Assembly: GCA_021826035.1 (NCBI GenBank)
Contig: JAKBBE010000070.1
Span: 1-13,300 of the forward strand
DNA length: 13,300 nucleotides
DNA from: Pseudomonadota bacterium
GTDB taxonomy: Bacteria; Pseudomonadota; Gammaproteobacteria; Steroidobacterales; Steroidobacteraceae
Direction: 5' to 3'
Below the pieces are notes generated by a model. That model did no database searches and was not told the origin of the DNA. It saw only the letters and a program-made list of their open reading frames with translations. Of the stretch, positions 1-6,362 are shown in pieces (within the stretch, counting starts at the first letter, position 1; each line of letters begins with the position of its first letter). The position numbers and the translations under genes are program-made.

Positions 1-272
1 ACGGATTTTACAACCCGGTTCGTCTGCACTCATCACTCGGATACTTGTCGCCGAACGAGTATGCGCGCAGAATGCAACACGTCGATCAAACGCCGCCTAA
101 GAGGTCCGCTGCGTAGGGACCACTTCAGAGCGCATCTCTCGGTCCTCAGCGATCCCCGCAGCATGCTCGCTGCGCACGCGCCGGGGTCGCAGATCCGCCG
201 CGCACGGGCGATCGCCTCACCCGAGCACCGATCGCGCCGACTGGCCCGTGTCCATGGCATCAGGAGTCACCG
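1..272. other. Left-edge stretch without a recognisable gene
   Basis: I see no convincing coding region here. Short open frames exist on both strands, but they are arginine-rich, overlap each other and have no ribosome binding site, as expected of random frames in GC-rich DNA. The last bases carry the ribosome binding site of the osmC-family gene. No tRNA or terminator was recognised. Confidence 0.5.
262..266 (+). promoter_or_regulatory. Ribosome binding site of the OsmC-family gene
   Basis: AGGAG lies 6 nt upstream of a GTG codon at 273. It decides in favour of the GTG start; no ATG nearby in this frame has comparable support. Confidence 0.75.
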
Positions 273-704
273 GTGATCAGTTCCATTGCAGACGCCTCCG
301 CCCACTCCCCGATCGACGTGGAATGGGTGGATGGCCTGAAGTTTCAAGCCGGCCGCCCGAACGGCCCCACGGTTCGTATCGATGGCGATGCGCACGACGC
401 TCCCAGTCCGTTCGACCTCCTGCTGGCCGCCATTGCCTCCTGCGCCTCGGTGGATGTCGTCGCCATCCTGAACAAACAGCGCACACCGGTACAGTCCCTC
501 TCGGTGCGCGTCGAGGCCCTGCGCGTCGAGTCGGTGCCGCGGCATCTGGCGAGCGCGACGCTGAATTTTCGCATCCACGCGCCGGGCGCAACGTTGGAAA
601 AGGCCCAGCGGGCCGTGGAGCTGTCGGTCACCAAGTACTGCAGCGTCCGCTCCTCACTCGACGCTGCGGCGCCAATCACCTGGACCATCGACTTGAACGG
701 CTGA
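273..704 (+). CDS. OsmC-family peroxidase-like protein
   Basis: A 143-residue cytoplasmic protein of the OsmC/Ohr superfamily, whose members reduce organic hydroperoxides with a reactive cysteine pair. Visible family features are the N-terminal strand region, the segment SPFDLLLAAIASCASVDVVA (residues 45-64) with the first cysteine C57 at the start of the long central helix, and the second cysteine C123 in KYCSV. Both redox cysteines are present, so catalysis is plausible. It more closely resembles the general OsmC-like branch than classical Ohr, so the substrate is uncertain. The GTG start is supported by AGGAG 6 nt upstream. It appears monocistronic: the next gene, mntA, has its own promoter. 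The reading frame after its TGA stop stays open for 49 more codons of coding-like sequence, described separately. Confidence 0.9.
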   Translation: MISSIADASAHSPIDVEWVDGLKFQAGRPNGPTVRIDGDAHDAPSPFDLLLAAIASCASVDVVAILNKQRTPVQSLSVRVEALRVESVPRHLASATLNFRIHAPGATLEKAQRAVELSVTKYCSVRSSLDAAAPITWTIDLNG

Positions 705-854
705 TCCCGCGCCACTGCCGCGGAAGTCGCCCGGAGCGAGCGGGAGCGGTGGCTGCAGGAGCAGGTCGGACTGGCTTATGCGCTCAAGGCGGACCTGAGA
801 TCTGCGTGCAGGTTGATCGAATGGCGGGTTTTGACTGAGGCGCATCCAGAATGA
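705..854 (+). pseudogene. In-frame coding-like remnant downstream of osmC
   Basis: Directly after the OsmC stop (702-704) the same frame stays open for 49 codons to TGA at 852-854. It has no ATG/GTG start and mostly G/C third positions. The translation includes RSERERWLQEQVGLAYALKA, a charged amphipathic sequence that looks like real protein. From memory it resembles the C-terminal half of small ParD-type antitoxins (the R-W-L-x-E-x-V-x-x-A-Y-x-x-L-K-A-D pattern), but I cannot align it here. It could be a gene remnant that lost its 5' end, a stop-codon read-through extension of OsmC, or chance openness in GC-rich DNA. The neighbouring MNT/HEPN module makes a decayed antitoxin plausible. Confidence 0.35.
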
Positions 855-886
855 AGCTCGGCTCTCCTAGCCAAAGGCACTCGGTC

Positions 887-907
887 GCCGGAACCTGCAC
901 TTCCGGC
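887..907. other. Perfect inverted repeat / hairpin upstream of mntA
   Basis: GCCGGAA and TTCCGGC form a 7-bp perfect stem around a 7-nt loop. An overlapping alternative, CCTGC (894-898) with GCAGG (906-910), cannot form at the same time. No T-run follows, so it is not a classical intrinsic terminator. It may end the osmC transcript or be incidental. Confidence 0.4.
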
Positions 908-949
908 AGGCTGACCGGTACCGCCGAGATCTTCCGCGTGGGGAGTGTC

Positions 950-978
950 TTGACCGTGACATGTCACCGGGGTATGGT
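950..978 (+). promoter_or_regulatory. Sigma-70-type promoter of mntA-hepT with an internal palindrome
   Basis: A -35 box TTGACC (950-955) is followed by a 17-nt spacer and a -10 box TATGGT (973-978). The spacer begins with the perfect 12-bp palindrome GTGACATGTCAC (956-967), a good candidate operator between the two boxes. Transcription should start about 7 nt after the -10 box, at or next to the ATG at 985, so the mRNA would be leaderless. This also rules out the upstream in-frame ATG at 961, which lies inside the promoter. Confidence 0.65.
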
Positions 979-984
979 GAACTC

Positions 985-1281
985 ATGAAACCGTCACAGG
1001 CCCTTGCAATACACCGTGAGCGCATTCGCGCCATCGTGGCACATTATGGCGGCGTGAATCCGCGAGTTTTCGGGTCTGTCGCGCGGGGAGAGGACACAGA
1101 AGACAGCGATCTCGATATTCTGGTGGACGATCCCGAAGGTCGCCGTCTCAATTTATTCGCACTCGGTGGCATGAACTACGACATTTCGTCTCTCATTGGG
1201 CGACCGGTCGACGTCGTCCCTTCCGCTGACCTGCCTCAGCGGATGCGTAACGAAGCCAATTCCGAGGCGGTACCGCTGTGA
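985..1281 (+). CDS. mntA: MNT-type nucleotidyltransferase, antitoxin of a HEPN/MNT module
   Basis: A 98-residue minimal nucleotidyltransferase. Characterised MntA proteins neutralise the partner HEPN toxin HepT by transferring AMP to the tyrosine of its R-x4-H-x-Y motif. The core signature is clear: FGSVARGEDTEDSDLDILVD spans residues 29-48, with GS at 30-31 and the metal-binding pair D42/D44, and a third acidic residue D76 in RPVDVV. The start at 985 is preferred over the in-frame ATG at 961, because 961 falls inside the promoter and family members begin shortly before the helix ahead of the GS motif. No ribosome binding site is visible, which fits a leaderless transcript. The stop overlaps the hepT start by 4 nt (GTGA), so the two are translationally coupled. 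The gene order is antitoxin first. Confidence 0.88.
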   Translation: MKPSQALAIHRERIRAIVAHYGGVNPRVFGSVARGEDTEDSDLDILVDDPEGRRLNLFALGGMNYDISSLIGRPVDVVPSADLPQRMRNEANSEAVPL

Positions 1282-1700
1282 GATCCAAGAGATTTCGGGA
1301 TTTCGACTATCTGGAACACATAGCGAACCGCATCCTGCGAATTGAGCGGGCGACATCCGGGGTCGATCTCGCTGGTTTTCTCGCCAACGAGGATTTGCAG
1401 GCAGCCATCGAGCGATACATCGAGGTCATTGGCGAAGCCGCGGGTAAGTTGAGCCAACAGACCCGCGACTTGGCACCGGATGTCCCTTGGAGCCAAGTCA
1501 TTGGTGCGAGGAACGTCATCGTCCATGGATACGCGGAAGTAGAGCCCGATCGGATATGGGACATCGTAAAGAGCCACCTTCCCTCCCTGCGGGCCGCGGT
1601 CGGCCGTTTGCAGCAGCTCATCAGTGAGGAGAAAGGAGCAAAACCGCAGCGGCAGGGGCATCCGGGGGAGAAACCCGATCGCGAGGATGGCAACCGGTGA
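1278..1700 (+). CDS. hepT: HEPN-domain RNase toxin, HepT-like (DUF86)
   Basis: A 140-residue all-alpha HEPN protein and partner of the upstream MNT antitoxin. HepT toxins are RNases or tRNases whose activity needs the R-x4-H motif. Here the motif is intact as RNVIVHGY, with R78, H83 and Y85; Y85 is the expected AMPylation target. The preceding segment, with IERYIEVIGEAAGKLSQQTR near 44-63, is the usual dimerisation helix pair of the family. The GTG start at 1278 overlaps the mntA stop. Residues after about 118 form a charged, low-complexity tail rich in K, P, Q and G, longer than I expect for the family. Its stop overlaps the start of a further small ORF by 4 nt, so the operon has a third cistron. 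All key residues are present, so the toxin is probably functional. Confidence 0.87.
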   Translation: MRSKRFRDFDYLEHIANRILRIERATSGVDLAGFLANEDLQAAIERYIEVIGEAAGKLSQQTRDLAPDVPWSQVIGARNVIVHGYAEVEPDRIWDIVKSHLPSLRAAVGRLQQLISEEKGAKPQRQGHPGEKPDREDGNR

Positions 1701-1858
1701 GCGGGCCGGCCGCCAATTCCGCGGCACGCCGCAAGCGCGCCGAGCGCGAGCGGCGTCGGAAGGCGGGCTTTGTCTTGCGTCAGATTTGGGTGCGGCCAGG
1801 TGATTGGCCACGCGTGAAGCGGTACCTGGAAGGATTAGACCGATCCGACGGTCGGTGA
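1697..1858 (+). CDS. Small arginine-rich protein, third cistron of the mntA-hepT operon
   Basis: A 53-codon frame begins with GTG at 1697 and overlaps the hepT stop in the same GTGA arrangement that joins mntA to hepT. Residues 11-22 are strongly basic (RRKRAERERRRK). They are followed by a short hydrophobic strand-like stretch, GFVLRQIWVRP (24-34), and an amphipathic helix-like stretch, DWPRVKRYLEGLDR (36-49). A basic arm, a strand and then a helix would suit a small nucleic-acid-binding protein, possibly of ribbon-helix-helix type, but I do not recognise the family with certainty. Roles that fit the context are transcriptional autoregulator acting on the promoter palindrome, accessory antitoxin, or RNA-binding partner. 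Support is the two-fold repeated overlap architecture and the protein-like composition; the short length leaves real doubt. Confidence 0.55.
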   Translation: MSGPAANSAARRKRAERERRRKAGFVLRQIWVRPGDWPRVKRYLEGLDRSDGR

Positions 1859-2025
1859 TCCCGTCCCTATCGCCCGCCCGCGGCGACCGCCGAGCCCGGG
1901 CGTGCATCATTCGCGCGGCTGCGCCAGTCCTCCGAGTCGCTCGCGGGCGCTTGGAGGCAGCGGCCTAGAGAAGCGCGGAGCGGGAATTCCGATGACTCTG
2001 GGGTTTGCCGGACAGTTCTGCGCAA

Positions 2026-2484
2026 TCACCGCGTTCCACCGACGCTGTCGTCGTGCTCCGATAGCGGATAGTGTCGTGAGAGGCACCCCGCTCGGCCGTA
2101 ATCCGTGAATGGTCCATTGTATCCGATGATATAGAACGTGAGCTGGTGGAGCAGCGTCCCAACCTGCCAGAGCCGCTGGAACAGCTCGCGGTACTCGCTC
2201 GGACCTGGGAGCTTCAGGTCCGTAAGGTTGGGATGCACGTGACGGTTGCGCAGCCTGTCCCAGGCGTCAACGTACTTCCGGTCCACATAGCCCTTCTCGG
2301 CCAGCTCGCGAAGCTTCTGCTTCGTGCCCTTGCTCCCGGTCTTCTCAATGAGCTTTTGCGCGCGGTTCTTGACGTAATCCGAAAGAGTGCGTTGCTCGTC
2401 GAGCCAGTTCAGTGCAACTTCACTGAAATTCGCCCAGCTCTCCGCCTTCTCCCGATCATCGGGCAACTCGATCACACTCACCAC
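2026..2484 (-). CDS. 5'-truncated HEPN-like hypothetical protein
   Basis: From the first usable start (GTG at 2484) this frame encodes 152 residues. The same frame is open and protein-like back to the TAG stop of the GGDEF/EAL gene at 2599-2601, adding about 38 codons without any start (including WNAVAYHLYNAR). The gene therefore looks like the C-terminal part of a larger protein that lost its 5' end. The segment YVDAWDRLRNRHVHPNL (residues 71-87) holds R79 and H84 in an R-x4-H arrangement, the signature of HEPN RNases. A hydrophobic helix (LWQVGTLLHQLTFYIIGYNG) follows. This pattern resembles HEPN-type C-terminal domains of defence proteins, but I cannot name the family. Function after truncation is doubtful; translation could occur by coupling to the upstream GGDEF/EAL gene. 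Confidence 0.6.
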   Translation of the reverse strand: MVSVIELPDDREKAESWANFSEVALNWLDEQRTLSDYVKNRAQKLIEKTGSKGTKQKLRELAEKGYVDRKYVDAWDRLRNRHVHPNLTDLKLPGPSEYRELFQRLWQVGTLLHQLTFYIIGYNGPFTDYGRAGCLSRHYPLSEHDDSVGGTR

Positions 2485-2598
2485 CGCCTCTACAGCGACC
2501 GAGACTCCGACCGCCCAAGCATCTATTGACGCGGAGGTGGATTCTCTGGCGTTGTAAAGGTGGTAAGCAACCGCGTTCCAGAGCCCGCGCTCATCGCC
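2485..2598 (-). pseudogene. Start-less upstream continuation of the HEPN-like fragment
   Basis: Reading from the base after the GGDEF/EAL stop, 38 codons continue without stop into the HEPN-like frame, and in the same frame as the GGDEF/EAL gene. The sequence (GLWNAVAYHLYNARES, then SIDAWAVGVSVAVEAV) has the alternating helix pattern of HEPN proteins. It contains no ATG, GTG or TTG codon in frame, so it cannot be the native start of the protein. Confidence 0.45.
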
Positions 2599-5016
2599 CT
2601 AGGCGACGTCCGCGTCACTCATGGCACTCGAGACGAAATCCTCCTGCTCGCCCATGCCACGCAATTCCCGGGTCTGTCGGGCGGGCAGCGCTCCCTCGAG
2701 CCACGCCGTGAACTCGGCCGGTGCCAGGGGCGGACTGAGATAATATCCCTGCGCACTGTCGCACCCGAGCTCGCGCAGCAGTTCGAAGCCGCGAAAATCC
2801 TCGACCCCCTCCGCCACCACCTTCAATCCCAGACTATGGCCGAGCTCGATGGTCGAATGCACGATCGTGGCGAGATTCGGATTCTCGCTCATGCGACTCA
2901 CGAACGCCTGATCGATCTTCAGCTCCTTGACCGGAAGCCGCATGATGTAGCTCAAGGATGAGTAGCCGGTTCCATAGTCGTCAATCGACAACTGCACCCC
3001 CTGCTGCGCAAGGCGGTCGAGAACCCGTTGCGCATGCTGCGGATCCTCCATGAAGCCGCTCTCGGTGATCTCCAGACACAGCATCTCTGCCGCCACGCCA
3101 TGCTCGTCCAGAAGCGCGGCGATTCTCTCCGGTAAATCACGACTGGTCAGATCGCGTGCACTGATGTTGACGGAAATTTGCAACGGGCGCCCTTCCCTGC
3201 ACCACTGGCCACACTGCGAAATCGCCTCCTTCAGGACCCACAAGGTCAGCGCCTTGATGTATCCGGTATGCTCCGCGAACGGAATGAACAGCGCCGGCGG
3301 CACCAGTCCGCGAACCGGGTGAACCCAGCGAATCAGCGCCTCTGCCGCCAGGACTTTGGAGGATGACAACGTCATCTTCGGCTGATAATAGAGCCGCAAC
3401 TCCCCCTGCTCTACCGCGCGGCGCAACTCACTGAGCAGCGACAGATGTTCCTGTTGACTGGTGTCGTAGCTCGAGTCGTACACACTGTAGCCACTGCGGG
3501 TTCTCTTGGCGACGTACATCGCGATGTCCGCATTTCGGACCAGCGTCTGCAAGTCCCCGCCATGCACCGGAAACGTCGCGATCCCGATGCTCGCCCCGAC
3601 ATCGAGCGGCTGCTGCTCATAAAGTATCGGCTGCTCGAGAACCGCCACGACCCGCTCGGCCAGACGAACGATTTCCTCGCTCCCCGAGTCCTCCAGAAGC
3701 ACCGCGAATTCATCGCCGCCCAAGCGCGCAATGCAGCTGGCGGCGCTCAGAACCGAGCGCAGACGCTCACCGACTTCCTTCAGAACGTGATCCCCGACGC
3801 CATGACCGAGCGTATCGTTCACGTACTTGAATCGATCCAGATCCATGATCAGGATCGCCAGACAGCGCTTTCTGGCGCGCGCACCCGCAAGAGCTTTCTC
3901 CAGGGATTCCGAGAATTGCGAGCGATTCGGTAAGTGCGTCAGAGGATCCTCGTACGCGAGCTTGAGGATGCGCTGCTCGCGCTCGGCAATCCCCGCTCGC
4001 ATGTGGTCAAGTCCCCGGGCCAGCGTTCCGATCTCGTCATCCCGGCGGATCGCCACGAGCCGCGAGTAGTCACCTTGCCTGATGCGCTTGACCGCATCGA
4101 GCAACGCCGCAAGCGGTCGGGTGAACCCCAGAGCGATCAGGATGCTGCCGAGAACGGACACCAGCAGGCTGAAGATGCCAAGACCTACGAGGGTCTCCCG
4201 AAGCGCCCGGAAGCTCGCCAGCGCCGGTGCGATCGGCTGGGCGAGCACCGCCACGATCTTTTCCGGACCGCGCGAATTCAACGGTAGGAGACGCGTCAGC
4301 TGCGCACCGCCGGGCATCTGCAGGACGGCGTTCTTCAGATCTGCCTTGCTCAGAGAAAGCCGCAACGGCAGCACGACGGCATCGCTCGAGGGCAGCGTCG
4401 TGGCCGCCACCGTCCAATGCGCGTCCCGTTCCACTGCGAATGACACCTCCAGCCCGGTCAGTTGACGCAGCTGCTCGGCGAGCATTCGGTCGAGCGGGAA
4501 GCACACGATCACCCAGCCAATGGTAAGTGGCGCACGCACGGGCACGGCGATGAGCTGCATGGCATGGCCATCGAGCATGCTGATCGAGGTGGATTGCCCC
4601 CGGGCCGAGGCCGCCCTGATGAGCGCCGGCAGCTCGAACGGACGAAGCGCCACGGAGGAGCGCAGCGTATCGGCGACGATCTCACCGTGCAGGTTCACGT
4701 ACAGCACGGCGCGCGCGCCAATGCGCTTGCCGTAGTTCTCAAGCGCGGACTTGACGGTTTCCGGATTACCGACGGCGACTGCAGCGCGGAATGAAAACCC
4801 GGACGCCAACACGCGCGCCGACTGAACCTGCTGCGCCGCGTTCTCCGCGAGCGTTCGCGCAAAGACTTTCTCACCAATGCCGAACTGCTGCTCGATTTTG
4901 GCGCGCGCTGCGCTGTAGCTCGCGCGATTCATCAGTACGAATTCAGCGATCTGTACCAACCCGATCAGGGTCACGAGAAATACGATCAACCGAAATCTCA
5001 GACTGCGAACGCGCAT
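2599..5016 (-). CDS. Membrane c-di-GMP enzyme: Cache-like sensor, HAMP, GGDEF, EAL
   Basis: An 805-residue inner-membrane protein. A first membrane helix (about 7-29) leads into a large extracytoplasmic sensor region (about 30-270) of Cache type, then a second helix (about 276-298), a HAMP linker (about 299-350), GGDEF (about 355-515) and EAL (about 525-775). GGDEF is canonical (433-437), so diguanylate cyclase activity is possible. The inhibitory RxxD I-site is absent (S424xxS427), so no product inhibition is expected. The EAL domain keeps E559-A-L, N617, E649, D679/D680 (DDYGTGYSS), K700, E736 and Q756, so phosphodiesterase activity is expected. The ATG at 5016 lies 5 nt after the cupredoxin stop, making it the third gene of the operon. 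The sensor faces the compartment to which the two upstream products are exported. A short tail after residue 780 precedes the truncated HEPN-like frame. Confidence 0.93.
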   Translation of the reverse strand: MRVRSLRFRLIVFLVTLIGLVQIAEFVLMNRASYSAARAKIEQQFGIGEKVFARTLAENAAQQVQSARVLASGFSFRAAVAVGNPETVKSALENYGKRIGARAVLYVNLHGEIVADTLRSSVALRPFELPALIRAASARGQSTSISMLDGHAMQLIAVPVRAPLTIGWVIVCFPLDRMLAEQLRQLTGLEVSFAVERDAHWTVAATTLPSSDAVVLPLRLSLSKADLKNAVLQMPGGAQLTRLLPLNSRGPEKIVAVLAQPIAPALASFRALRETLVGLGIFSLLVSVLGSILIALGFTRPLAALLDAVKRIRQGDYSRLVAIRRDDEIGTLARGLDHMRAGIAEREQRILKLAYEDPLTHLPNRSQFSESLEKALAGARARKRCLAILIMDLDRFKYVNDTLGHGVGDHVLKEVGERLRSVLSAASCIARLGGDEFAVLLEDSGSEEIVRLAERVVAVLEQPILYEQQPLDVGASIGIATFPVHGGDLQTLVRNADIAMYVAKRTRSGYSVYDSSYDTSQQEHLSLLSELRRAVEQGELRLYYQPKMTLSSSKVLAAEALIRWVHPVRGLVPPALFIPFAEHTGYIKALTLWVLKEAISQCGQWCREGRPLQISVNISARDLTSRDLPERIAALLDEHGVAAEMLCLEITESGFMEDPQHAQRVLDRLAQQGVQLSIDDYGTGYSSLSYIMRLPVKELKIDQAFVSRMSENPNLATIVHSTIELGHSLGLKVVAEGVEDFRGFELLRELGCDSAQGYYLSPPLAPAEFTAWLEGALPARQTRELRGMGEQEDFVSSAMSDADVA

Positions 5017-5021
5017 GGATG

Positions 5022-5681
5022 CTACATCCCGTGATGCGCCGACATTCCGGGCATCGTCGGCCCGTGCTGGGGCATTCGCCCGGCCTTGAGGCGGAAGGTG
5101 ATCTGACGCGGCGGTGCGCCCGCGACGATCGGCAAATTGTGCGGCGGGCTCGCTTTGCGCATACCGACGTCCCAGGCATGCACCCTGTAATGACCGACGC
5201 GCAAGTGACGCAGCACCACCGATCCGTCGGCGCCTGTTTTTCCGAAATACGGGGTGTTCACCACGAGGAGCCAGGCGATCATACTGTCGTGAATCTGACA
5301 GCCCATGACGACAATGCCGGGCTTATCGAACCGGATCGGCGGCTCGGTCCTGCCCGCGTAGAGCCGCAGCACGAAGGTCTTGGCGGGTGAAAATGAATAG
5401 ACCGAATGCAGGATGTTGTCGCTGTTCGGAAAGTCGACGTACGTGCCGACCTGAACCACATTGACCTGTGGGGCAAACTGCCGGTGCACCTGGTCGATGA
5501 TTGCGGTGCGCGGCTTCGTGGACGGCAACGGTGAATCGGGGACCGCGTAGACCACGGCGTCCTTCAGGGGCCTGCCGGCAAGATCCAGGACGCGGATCCG
5601 CAAGGTGGCGGCCGCTGCGCAGATCGGCATGGTGCTCGCTGCGATCGACACCGCCGCCCAAGCAGTTGCCGCCCAGCGCAT
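5022..5681 (-). CDS. Exported cupredoxin-like copper protein (annotated in genomes as methylamine utilization protein)
   Basis: A 219-residue protein with a Sec signal peptide (about 1-24, ending CAAAA) and a plastocyanin-like fold. The type-1 copper ligand set is visible: H92 in NSDNILHSVYSFSP, then C128, H131 and M134 in GCQIHDSM. A peptidase-regulatory-like beta region (AGRPLKDAVVYA) precedes it, and a turn with ADGSVVLRHLRVGHYRVHAW follows. The C-terminus (about 202-219) is Met/His-rich (M203, H206, M210, M213, H216, H217, M219) and could bind extra copper. Related proteins are often labelled methylamine utilization protein, but no mau genes are present, so that name should not be read as function. 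The start is 1 nt after the globin stop, with GAGGA upstream, so it is the second gene of the operon. Electron transfer or copper/redox sensing for the neighbouring c-di-GMP enzyme is inferred. Confidence 0.82.
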   Translation of the reverse strand: MRWAATAWAAVSIAASTMPICAAAATLRIRVLDLAGRPLKDAVVYAVPDSPLPSTKPRTAIIDQVHRQFAPQVNVVQVGTYVDFPNSDNILHSVYSFSPAKTFVLRLYAGRTEPPIRFDKPGIVVMGCQIHDSMIAWLLVVNTPYFGKTGADGSVVLRHLRVGHYRVHAWDVGMRKASPPHNLPIVAGAPPRQITFRLKAGRMPQHGPTMPGMSAHHGM

Positions 5682-5682
5682 T

Positions 5683-6153
5683 TCAATGCGTCCTCGGAGG
5701 TGGCCCGACTTTCACGTCCACGACATCGGGCTCCAGCGGCGCAAGGAGCGCGAGCAGCTGGTTTCGATCACGCAGACTGACGTGGTGCAGTCGCATCTGT
5801 CGGCGCAGGATCTGCACCAGGCCGAAAAACTGGGCCTGCGTGATGCCGAGATTCGCATGGACTTCGCGGATCGGGATGCCCGTGTATTTGCACCCGCCAC
5901 CGGCCAGTTGGCAGATATACGAGGTCAATTCCCGCTTGACGCGGCCCAGATTGACATCCCGAAAGGACTGGTTGAGCTTCGGGTCGGCCGCAACCTGATC
6001 TATCGTCACTGACACGAAGGCTGCGACGACCTTCGTTCCGCCCATTTGTGCGTACAGTGACGGGTGCGCGGAGGCCCCGGAGACGGAAGCGGCCAGCATC
6101 GAGACCGCCGTCAGCACCCTCAGGCCGGTCACAGGCCGGGGTCGAATCGGCAT
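5683..6153 (-). CDS. Exported group 1 truncated haemoglobin
   Basis: A 156-residue protein with a cleavable signal peptide (about 1-29, ending SVSGASA) followed by a truncated 2-over-2 globin domain. Family marks are SLYAQMGG (32-39), DPKL..SF (57-64), the GGGCKYTG turn (85-92), and the proximal haem histidine H99 in REVHANLGIT. By hand alignment to mycobacterial trHbN, the B10 position that usually holds tyrosine is I51, so ligand stabilisation may differ. The ATG at 6153 is chosen because GAGGG lies 7 nt upstream and it places the signal peptide at the N-terminus; the frame extends 30 codons further without such support. It is the first gene of the globin-cupredoxin-GGDEF/EAL operon. A periplasmic globin suggests O2 or NO binding or sensing outside the cytoplasm. 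That role is inference. Confidence 0.85.
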   Translation of the reverse strand: MPIRPRPVTGLRVLTAVSMLAASVSGASAHPSLYAQMGGTKVVAAFVSVTIDQVAADPKLNQSFRDVNLGRVKRELTSYICQLAGGGCKYTGIPIREVHANLGITQAQFFGLVQILRRQMRLHHVSLRDRNQLLALLAPLEPDVVDVKVGPPPRTH

Positions 6154-6164
6154 TTTGGGACCCT

Positions 6165-6181
6165 CGTATCGATTTGATACG
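6165..6181. promoter_or_regulatory. Perfect 6-bp inverted repeat with 5-nt spacer, candidate operator
   Basis: CGTATC-N5-GATACG lies 11 bp upstream of the globin ATG and abuts the GAGGG ribosome binding site (complement of 6161-6165). As DNA it could bind a dimeric regulator controlling the operon. In the mRNA the same bases would form a 6-bp hairpin right next to the ribosome binding site and so could modulate translation. Confidence 0.5.
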
Positions 6182-6362
6182 CAGTCTAAAGAGGTCTGGG
6201 CACCGGGAGCGGTACGCCATTCACAGTTACGGCAATGGACCACAGTTCACGGAATCGTTGTGTACGAGCCGTGATTGAGCTCCCAATAGCCGAAAGACGG
6301 CCGGGTCGCACGACGAATGCAGTAGGACAATTGCAGCTCCCTAGGCTTGCGGACCCACATCG
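6182..6362. promoter_or_regulatory. Divergent intergenic region between the globin operon and DUF3034 gene
   Basis: This 181-bp stretch must contain the promoters for both divergent transcripts. I could not find a convincing -35/-10 pair for either direction, so the promoter positions remain unknown. The region is less GC-rich than the genes around it. Confidence 0.45.

Noticed and set aside
961..984. The upstream in-frame ATG as the start of mntA.
   Set aside because: It lies inside the palindrome and spacer of the predicted promoter; the ATG at 985 fits the -10 position and the family start.
5022..5681. A true methylamine-utilisation role for the cupredoxin gene.
   Set aside because: No methylamine dehydrogenase subunit or other mau gene is nearby; the name is a carried-over label.
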